Source: Candidatus Brevundimonas phytovorans (GTDB lineage: Bacteria > Pseudomonadota > Alphaproteobacteria > Caulobacterales > Caulobacteraceae). Taken from it: DNA of 64,000 nucleotides. The notes under the pieces are model-generated. The model was not told the origin of the DNA. It saw only the letters and a list, made by a program, of their open reading frames with translations, and searched no databases. Shown piece by piece: positions 59,110 through 64,000 of the stretch. Where the stretch lies: assembly GCA_029203145.1 (NCBI GenBank), contig CP119309.1, forward strand, positions 769,001 to 833,000, read 5' to 3'. The translations under genes were made by a program, and so were the position numbers. The number at the start of each line of letters is the position of its first letter. The stretch's first letter is position 1.

Positions 59110-60258
59110 ATGGAACTTCCCCTCGACTACACCACGCTCCGCCTGATCTGGTGGGGACTGCTGGGCGTGCTGCTGATCGGCTTCGCCCTGACGGACGGCT
59201 TCGACATGGGCGTCGGCGCCCTGCTGCCCTTCGTCGCCAAGACCGACGAAGAGCGCCGCATGGTGATCAACACCGTCGGCGCCACCTGGGAAGGCAACCA
59301 GGTCTGGTTCATCGTCGGCGGCGCGGCGATCTTCGCCGCCTGGCCCTTCGTCTACGCCGTCAGCTTCTCCGGCTTCTACCTGGCCATGTTCCTGGTGCTG
59401 GCGGCGCTGATCCTGCGGCCGGTGTCCTTCAAGTATCGGTCCAAGCGTCCCGACAAGCGCTGGCGCTCCATGTGGGACTGGGGCCTGTTCATCGGCAGCT
59501 TCGTCCCGGCCCTGGTGTTCGGCGTCGCCGTCGGCAACGTCCTGCTGGGCGCGCCCTTCCGTCTGGATAGCGACCTGCGCTCCTTCTACGAGGGCACGCT
59601 GCTGGGCCTGTTCTCGCCCTTCACCCTGATCTGCGGCCTGCTGTCGGTCTGCATGCTGGTGCTGCATGGCGCGGCCTGGCTGTCGATCAAGGGCGAGCAG
59701 GGGCCGGTGCTGCACCGCGCCCGCGCCATTGGCACCGTCGCTGGTCTGCTCAGCCTGGTGCTGTTCGCGGTCGGCGGCCTGTTCATCGCCTTCGGCGACA
59801 TCGGCTTCCGCATCACCGGCGCCCTGGACACGGCGGGCTTCTCCAACCCGCTGCGCACCACGGTCGAGGCCGCGCCCGGCGCCTGGCTGGACAACTACGG
59901 CCTCTATCCGTGGATGGTCATCGCTCCCGTCCTGGGCTTCCTCGGCGCCGCGGCGGGCCTGATCGGCATGTGGCGCCGGTCGCCGGCCCTGGCGTTCGGC
60001 GGCTCCTCGGCCTCGGCGGTGGGGATCATCTCGACCGTCGGCCTGTCGATGTTCCCCTTCATCCTGCCCAGCTCGATCAACCCGCAGTCCAGCCTGACGG
60101 TGTGGAACGCCTCGTCCAGCCACACGACCCTGTTCATCATGCTGATCGTGGTCGTGGTCTTCATGCCGATCGTGCTGCTCTACACGGCCTGGGTCTATCG
60201 GGTGCTGTGGGGCCGGACCAGCACCGCCGCCCTCAAGACCAACCCCGACCTCTATTGA
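59110..60258 (+). CDS. cydB: Cytochrome bd ubiquinol oxidase subunit II
   Basis: Second core subunit of the bd oxidase, 382 residues. The family opening RLIWWGLLGVLLIGFALTDGFDMGVG, GATWEGNQVWFIVGGAAIFAAWP and PRVLWGRTS-like end are recognisable, with about eight helices. It contacts the CydA heme site. AAGAGAG precedes the start, and it lies 22 bases ahead of cydX. Confidence 0.96.
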   Translation: MELPLDYTTLRLIWWGLLGVLLIGFALTDGFDMGVGALLPFVAKTDEERRMVINTVGATWEGNQVWFIVGGAAIFAAWPFVYAVSFSGFYLAMFLVLAALILRPVSFKYRSKRPDKRWRSMWDWGLFIGSFVPALVFGVAVGNVLLGAPFRLDSDLRSFYEGTLLGLFSPFTLICGLLSVCMLVLHGAAWLSIKGEQGPVLHRARAIGTVAGLLSLVLFAVGGLFIAFGDIGFRITGALDTAGFSNPLRTTVEAAPGAWLDNYGLYPWMVIAPVLGFLGAAAGLIGMWRRSPALAFGGSSASAVGIISTVGLSMFPFILPSSINPQSSLTVWNASSSHTTLFIMLIVVVVFMPIVLLYTAWVYRVLWGRTSTAALKTNPDLY

Positions 60259-60280
60259 TCCCGCGAAAGGAGATCGTCTC

Positions 60281-60400
60281 ATGTGGTATTTCGCCTGGAT
60301 CCTGGGCCTCGGCCTGGCGGTGGCGTTCGGCGTGCTGAACGGCGTCTGGCACGAGTTCCAACTGTTCGACGAAGGGGACGAGGGCCGCTCCGAACCCTGA
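60281..60400 (+). CDS. cydX: CydX, small subunit of cytochrome bd oxidase
   Basis: A 39-residue subunit: MWYFAWILGLGLAVAFGVLN, then GVWHEFQLFDEGDEGRSEP. The MWYFAWxLG and xxAxAFGVLNxxW pattern is that of CydX/YbgT, needed for stability of the bd oxidase. AAAGGAG is eight bases before the ATG. The frame is missed by minimum-length filters. A terminator follows. Confidence 0.95.
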   Translation: MWYFAWILGLGLAVAFGVLNGVWHEFQLFDEGDEGRSEP

Positions 60401-60420
60401 CCCTTCCCGTTGACGACATC

Positions 60421-60452
60421 AGCCTCTCCGACCTCGGTCGGGGAGGCTTTTT
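60421..60452 (+). terminator. Intrinsic terminator after cydX
   Basis: Stem AGCCTCTCCGAC/GTCGGGGAGGCT (one G-U pair) followed by TTTTTC. Ends the cydABX transcript. Confidence 0.9.
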
Positions 60453-60471
60453 CGTGCGGCTTTCCTGAGAC

Positions 60472-60485
60472 TTGCGCTGGATCAA
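60472..60485 (+). promoter_or_regulatory. Degenerate FNR-type box upstream of ompW-like gene
   Basis: TTGCG-CTGG-ATCAA: one perfect half-site and one with two mismatches, still flanked by C and G. About 90 bases upstream of the OmpW-like ATG. Weaker than the other three boxes. Confidence 0.5.
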
Positions 60486-60572
60486 GGCGTCGGTTCAGCC
60501 TCCATGCGACCGTGTTCTCGACATCGAAGCCGGACCCTCCCTCGATCCGGCGATTGTCGGGGATTGATACCG

Positions 60573-61226
60573 ATGAAGACCGCCGCCGCCCTTCTGGCCG
60601 CCGCCAGCGTTCTGACCCTGGCGGGCGCCGCCTCGGCCCAAACCGCCGCCCCCGAGCCCGTCGGCAAGGGCACGCTGATCGTCACCGCCCGCATGACCGG
60701 CGTCCTGCCGCAGGCCGATGACGCCATCGTCACCGCCGCCGGCGCCGACAGCGGTCTGAAAGTCGACGTCAGCGACGACTGGATGCCGACCCTGGGCTTC
60801 ACCTATTTCGTCGCCGACCACTGGGCCGTCGAGGCCATCCTCGGCGCCACCCAGCATGAGGTCCGCGCCAAGGGCGGGGCGACCGACGTGGCCGTGCACG
60901 AGACCTGGGTCCTGCCCCCCATCGTGACGCTGCAATACCGCCCGACCCCGAACGCCGCGATCAGCCCCTATGTCGGCGCCGGCGTCAGCTACATGGCCTT
61001 CTTCGACGGCAAGGACAAAAACGGCTTCGAGTTCGATCTCGACAACGGCTTCGGCATGGCCTTGCAGGCCGGCGCCGACTGGAACCTGTCGGGGCCGTGG
61101 ACCCTGAACCTCGACGCCAAGAAGGTCTGGTTCGACACGGACGCCAGGATCAACAACGGCGCGCTGAAGAGCAGCGTCAGCCTTGATCCCTGGGTCGTGT
61201 CGGTGGGCGTCGGCCGCAAGTTCTGA
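60573..61226 (+). CDS. OmpW-family outer-membrane protein
   Basis: Eight-stranded beta-barrel porin of 217 residues. The signal peptide is MKTAAALLAAASVLTLAGAASAQ. The barrel shows repeated features: GKGTLIVTARMTGVLPQ, WMPTLGFTYFVADHWAVEAILG, ISPYVGAGVSYMAFFDG, NGFGMALQAGADWNL and the C-terminal VSVGVGRKF ending in Phe, which is needed for barrel insertion. OmpW members are oxygen-regulated by FNR in enterobacteria, and a weak Fnr-like box precedes this gene. The substrate may be small hydrophobic compounds. Confidence 0.85.
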   Translation: MKTAAALLAAASVLTLAGAASAQTAAPEPVGKGTLIVTARMTGVLPQADDAIVTAAGADSGLKVDVSDDWMPTLGFTYFVADHWAVEAILGATQHEVRAKGGATDVAVHETWVLPPIVTLQYRPTPNAAISPYVGAGVSYMAFFDGKDKNGFEFDLDNGFGMALQAGADWNLSGPWTLNLDAKKVWFDTDARINNGALKSSVSLDPWVVSVGVGRKF

Positions 61227-61255
61227 GGTCAGAGCTTTCGCGTCGATGCGGGGCG

Positions 61256-61282
61256 GGGGTGCGGGTCGTCAGCCCGCACCCC
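61256..61282. terminator. GC-rich hairpin between ompW-like and fnr genes
   Basis: Perfect ten-base-pair stem GGGGTGCGGG/CCCGCACCCC with a TCGTCAG loop. It has no T-run, so it is at best a weak terminator for the two convergent genes. Confidence 0.45.
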
Positions 61283-61296
61283 TACGCCCCTCTGAT

Positions 61297-62040
61297 TCAG
61301 GCCGCGCCTTCGCCCAATGCTTTCAAGGCCTCGGGATCGGGCAGGGCCACGGCGTTGTTGGGCAGCAGCTGGATCAGGCCCGAGGTCTTGAACTGGGTGA
61401 AGACCCGGCTGACCGTCTCGATCGTCAGGCCCAGATAGTCGGCGATGTCCAGACGGGTCATCGGCAGGTGGACCCGGCCTTCGGCGCCCCCCAGCTGCAC
61501 CTGCCGCGCCGACAGGCGGGTCAGGAAGCTGGCGATGCGCTCGCGCGCCGTCTTGCGGCCCAGCAGAACGATCTGCTCCTGCGCCGCCATCAGCTCGTCG
61601 CCCGCCATGGCCACCAGCCGATGCTCCAGCGCGGGCAGGGCGTTCAGCAACTGGTCGAAGTCGCCGCGCCGGAAGCGGCAGGCGCTGAGCGGCGTCAGGG
61701 CCTCGGCGGTGAAGCTGGACGGCCCGCGCCCGCCCAACCCCAGAAAGTCGCCCTGGAACAGGAAGCCGGTGATCTGGCGCCGGCCGTCGGGCAGCAGACG
61801 ATACAGCTTCACCGCCCCGTCCACGACGTTGAAGACGAAGGGGTTGGGATCACCCTCATGGAACAGGGCCTGTCCCGGCTGGGCCGTCACCGTCTCGCTG
61901 GCGCAGGCCATGTTCTGCAACTCGTGCCCCTTCAGGTCGGCGCAGACCCCCAGCGGACGCGCCCCGCAGGTCGAGCAGGGGTGCACGTCTTCCAGGCGGA
62001 CGTCGGCGTTCTCGGCCAAGGCGGCGTTAGGGGCGTGCAT
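61297..62040 (-). CDS. fnr: Fnr-type oxygen-responsive regulator
   Basis: CRP/FNR-family transcription factor of 247 residues. The N-terminal cysteines C22, C25, C33 (C-x2-C-x7-C) and C46 match the FnrL/FnrN Fe-S ligand set, so it should sense oxygen directly. A cNMP-like fold follows, then the HTH with recognition helix around TIETVSRVFTQF (Glu, Ser, Arg contacts of Fnr). It is surrounded by bd-oxidase, OmpW and split-barrel genes that carry Fnr boxes, so it is probably their activator. No consensus box is visible in its own short upstream region. Confidence 0.92.
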   Translation of the reverse strand: MHAPNAALAENADVRLEDVHPCSTCGARPLGVCADLKGHELQNMACASETVTAQPGQALFHEGDPNPFVFNVVDGAVKLYRLLPDGRRQITGFLFQGDFLGLGGRGPSSFTAEALTPLSACRFRRGDFDQLLNALPALEHRLVAMAGDELMAAQEQIVLLGRKTARERIASFLTRLSARQVQLGGAEGRVHLPMTRLDIADYLGLTIETVSRVFTQFKTSGLIQLLPNNAVALPDPEALKALGEGAA

Positions 62041-62108
62041 CGGTCGACTCCAGCGTTCGGCCGCAGTCTAGCTGAACGGGCGTCACGGGCGAAATAGGGC
62101 AGGCTGTC

Positions 62109-62495
62109 CTAGCCTTGGGCGTCGGCGTAGCGCAGCTTGGCGCCCAGCCGATGCGCCAGCGCTGTCAGCTCGACCGCCAGGCTTTGCCGCACCAGGGGCC
62201 GCACCCCCATCTCGCGCACCACGAACGGCCCGGCCCACAGGGTCTCGCCGTATTCCAGATCGGGCTGCCGCCACCAGCTGACGAAGCCCAGCACCCCGCC
62301 GCGCTGGCTGCGCGCGCTCAGGATGCCGCGGCTGTCCGGGGCCGCGCGCCAGTCCCGCAGAAAGGTCCGCCACTGGTCAGGCTCAAGATCGGGTCGCCAC
62401 AGCCGGGCCAGGGCGAACTCGGCGGGCGCCTCGGCCTCGGTCAGCGGAACGATGTCCAGGCGCGGCGCGTCTGGCATGAGGCGTGACTCGGTCAT
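62109..62495 (-). CDS. Hypothetical protein, GNAT-like
   Basis: Protein of 128 residues. Possible acetyltransferase-like pattern: LDIVPLTEAEAPAEFALARLWRP, GGVLGFVSWWRQPDLEYG, TLWAGPFVVREMGVRPLVRQSL and AHRLGAKLRYADAQG. It lacks a clear acetyl-CoA P-loop (R/Q-x2-G-x-G/A), so the assignment is weak. Divergent from the split-barrel gene across a spacer holding an Fnr box, which might control both. Confidence 0.6.
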   Translation of the reverse strand: MTESRLMPDAPRLDIVPLTEAEAPAEFALARLWRPDLEPDQWRTFLRDWRAAPDSRGILSARSQRGGVLGFVSWWRQPDLEYGETLWAGPFVVREMGVRPLVRQSLAVELTALAHRLGAKLRYADAQG

Positions 62496-62528
62496 GCGAC
62501 CATTTCGCGCCCCTGGGGTCCCGTCGCC

Positions 62529-62542
62529 TTGATCTGTGTCAA
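62529..62542 (+). promoter_or_regulatory. FNR/FixK box upstream of split-barrel gene
   Basis: TTGAT-CTGT-GTCAA, one mismatch from consensus, flanked by CC and GG. Centred about 58 bases upstream of the split-barrel protein's ATG and about 40 upstream of the opposite GNAT-like gene's ATG. Confidence 0.75.
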
Positions 62543-62592
62543 GGTGAACCCTGCCGCCCCGCCGCAGGTTCTCTCAGCCAAGGAGTTCAGCC

Positions 62593-63129
62593 ATGACCGC
62601 AGCATCCGCCTCCAGCGTGATCCCCATCCACGGCGCGGCGGTCGCCGCCATCCTCAAGCTGCTCGACGGCCAGCGGCTGATGACCCTGGCGACCAACCGC
62701 GCCGACGGCCGGCCCCAGGCCAGCACCCTCGGCTATCTGAACGACGGCCTGAACCTCTATTTCGTCACCGCCCGCGACAGCGAGAAGCTGCGCAACCTCG
62801 CCGCCGACCCGCGCGTGGGGGTGGCCGTGCGCGGCGTGGCCGGGGAAGGGGAGGCGGTCGGCCTGTCCATCGACGGCCGGGCGGAAGAGGTGACGGACGG
62901 CGACGAGGTCCAGCGCCTCAACGACCTGATCATCAAGCGCTCGCCGGAAATCAGCCCCTGGGCCCCTGGCGGCGATGCGGTGGCGGTGGTCAAGGTGATT
63001 CCCGAACAGGTCGAGGCGGTCGCCGTGATCGACGGCCGCAGCCGCGCTCAGGCCTTCTCGATCGGCGATCCCGAACGCGTCGTGCAGGGCGTCAGCTACG
63101 CGCCGAGCGCGGTGGCGCGGCTGTTCTGA
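62593..63129 (+). CDS. Pyridoxamine-5'-phosphate-oxidase-like split-barrel protein
   Basis: Flavin-binding split-barrel protein of 178 residues, of the group that includes general stress protein 26. The family opening ILKLLDGQRLMTLATNRADGRPQASTLGYL and YFVTARDSEKLRNLAADPRVGVAV are clear. AAGGAG precedes the ATG. The Fnr box upstream suggests induction in low oxygen; function in redox or cofactor protection is inferred. True PNPOx for B6 synthesis would be longer. Confidence 0.82.
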   Translation: MTAASASSVIPIHGAAVAAILKLLDGQRLMTLATNRADGRPQASTLGYLNDGLNLYFVTARDSEKLRNLAADPRVGVAVRGVAGEGEAVGLSIDGRAEEVTDGDEVQRLNDLIIKRSPEISPWAPGGDAVAVVKVIPEQVEAVAVIDGRSRAQAFSIGDPERVVQGVSYAPSAVARLF

Positions 63130-63265
63130 ACAAACCTGCGCATCTATCGGTGGTTATCGTGAAACGCCCCTTGAAATGCCCTCGGCCGTCAGGCATATGC
63201 CCCCCTCTGGCGAGGTTAGCGCCGTCGAGCTTGCTCACGGCGCATTGATCTTTGTCCGGGACACT

Positions 63266-63341
63266 AGGAGTGTAGCTCAGCTGGTAGAGCATCGGTCTCC
63301 AAAACCGAGGGTCGTGGGTTCGAGTCCCTCCGCTCCTGCCA
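63266..63341 (+). tRNA. tRNA-Trp(CCA)
   Basis: 76-nt cloverleaf: acceptor AGGAGTG pairing with CGCTCCT, discriminator G, encoded CCA. The anticodon loop CTCCAAA gives CCA; the T-arm is GTGGGTTCGAGTCCCTC. Usual partner upstream of secE-nusG. Confidence 0.96.
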
Positions 63342-63411
63342 TTCCCCCTGTCGCGGTCGCTTGGGAGTTCCCATGTGAGGCGACAGGTTCCAGAGGTAGA
63401 AGAGACGTCAT

Positions 63412-63711
63412 ATGGCCAAGGCGAAGACCCCCGGCGGTCGCCGCACCGTGGGAAACCAGACCGCAGCCGCCGCATCCGGCGCCGCCACGGTCGCCGTTGA
63501 CGCGCCTGCACCCAAGAAGAAAACGACCCCTGCCCAGTTCTTCAGCCAGGTTCGCGCTGAAGCTCGCAAGATCGTCTGGCCCAGCCGCAAGGAGACGTGG
63601 ATCACGTCCGTGATGGTCTTCATCATGGTTCTGGTCGCCTCGGCCTTCTTCTGGATCGTCGATACGGGTCTCGGCTTTGCGTCCCGCTTCATTCTCGGCC
63701 TTGGCCAATAA
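63412..63711 (+). CDS. secE: SecE translocase subunit
   Basis: A 99-residue inner-membrane subunit of the SecYEG channel. A Lys/Ala-rich N-terminus is followed by the SecE signature FFSQVRAEARKIVWPSRKETWITSVMVF and a single membrane helix. GAGGTAGAAGAGACGTC precedes the ATG. Followed by nusG 13 bases later, as in most bacteria. Confidence 0.95.
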   Translation: MAKAKTPGGRRTVGNQTAAAASGAATVAVDAPAPKKKTTPAQFFSQVRAEARKIVWPSRKETWITSVMVFIMVLVASAFFWIVDTGLGFASRFILGLGQ

Positions 63712-63724
63712 AGGAGACGCGCAC

Positions 63725-64000
63725 ATGACTGATGCAGCGCCCAAGCCGGCGGCCAATCCCCGCCACAAATGGTATATCGTCAACGCCTACTCGAACTTCG
63801 AAAAGAAGGTCGCGGAGCAACTGCGCGAGCAGGCGAAGCAGCAGGGCCTGGAAGACGCCTTCTCCGAAATCCTGGTTCCGACCGAGGAAGTCGTCGAAAT
63901 CCGTCGTGGCCGCAAGGTGAACTCGGAACGCAAATTCTTCCCCGGCTATGTGCTGGTGAAGATGGAGATGACCGACAACGCCTACCACCTGGTCAAGAAC
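63725..64000 (+). CDS. nusG: Transcription termination/antitermination factor NusG (5' part)
   Basis: First 92 residues: MTDAAPKPAANPRHKWYIVNAYS, EKKVAEQLREQAKQQGLEDAF, ILVPTEEVVEIRRGRKVNSE and RKFFPGYVLVKMEMTDNAY. NGN domain that binds the RNA-polymerase clamp. The C-terminal KOW domain is outside the window, so the gene is truncated by the edge. GGAG precedes the ATG. Confidence 0.96.
   Translation, partial: MTDAAPKPAANPRHKWYIVNAYSNFEKKVAEQLREQAKQQGLEDAFSEILVPTEEVVEIRRGRKVNSERKFFPGYVLVKMEMTDNAYHLVKN

Noticed and set aside
57571..60282. Antisense open frame of about 900 codons opposite cydA-cydB
   Set aside because: High-GC third positions (G/C) suppress stop codons on the opposite strand. 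The predicted protein is low-complexity His/Gln/Gly/Ala-rich with no domains, and cydA/cydB on plus have complete family signatures.

Overview
The window is high-GC, densely packed chromosomal DNA from an alphaproteobacterium, most likely a Caulobacterales member close to Brevundimonas or Caulobacter. Pointers are the adjacent overlapping flbT-flaF pair, the alphaproteobacterial small families (UPF0262, DUF2948, DUF1489, DUF3008), a tRNA-His that lacks G-1, a maf / RNase E-G-like / yacG string, and CX2CX7C Fnr cysteines. No rRNA, prophage, IS element or CRISPR array is visible. Product calls are by motif recognition from sequence; no database search was run.

Layout. 1-7.2 kb: a minus-strand cluster of aldehyde dehydrogenase, SDR, LeuB-like decarboxylating dehydrogenase, M20 amidohydrolase, XRE-cupin regulator and a truncated TonB-dependent receptor. 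It reads as uptake plus catabolism of one unidentified compound. 7.5-12.1 kb: a 43-residue membrane peptide, tRNA-Ser, an NrtR-like regulator, an HD phosphohydrolase, a coiled-coil lipoprotein, a MoxR ATPase and two small acidic or stress-type proteins. 12.3-13.3 kb: flbT-flaF followed by an unexplained leader-like RNA with a strong ribosome site and a GNRA-capped terminator. 13.3-23.5 kb: ExoD, isovaleryl-CoA dehydrogenase, a membrane-anchored lysozyme, MgtE, tRNA-Leu, intergenic repeats, a FliN-like protein, LipB, an S41-like secreted protein without the usual serine, MsrB and DedA. 23.5-31.8 kb: a 1098-residue TolB/amidohydrolase, tRNA-Thr, then murA, DUF2948, UPF0262, infA, maf, an RNase E/G-like gene and yacG.

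31.9-38.1 kb: tRNA-Phe, exbB-exbD-tonB, an M48 protease, tRNA-His, tam and a cNMP-patatin protein. 38.2-42.9 kb: liuB-liuC-liuD for leucine/isovalerate breakdown; liuA lies about 23 kb away in the window. 43-50.3 kb: DUF1489, MATE, metG, TerC, rlmB, and tRNA-Tyr/tRNA-Gly ahead of tuf. 50.5-53.9 kb: a PAS hybrid histidine kinase, a 44-residue lipoprotein, a CorC/HlyC protein and a 38-residue membrane protein. 53.8-63.1 kb: a microaerobic block with cydDC, cydABX, an OmpW-like porin, an Fe-S Fnr regulator, an uncharacterised protein and a flavin-binding split-barrel protein. The window ends in tRNA-Trp, secE and the start of nusG.

The most coherent system is that microaerobic block. Three strong FNR/FixK boxes (TTGAT-N4-ATCAA type) and one weaker one lie ahead of cydA/cydD, the 38-residue membrane ORF, the ompW-like gene and the split-barrel gene, and the Fnr regulator is encoded among them. 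The 38-residue ORF is the best candidate here for an undescribed component: it has its own Fnr box and a near-consensus ribosome site next to the cytochrome bd assembly genes. The second candidate is the orphan leader-like RNA after flaF.
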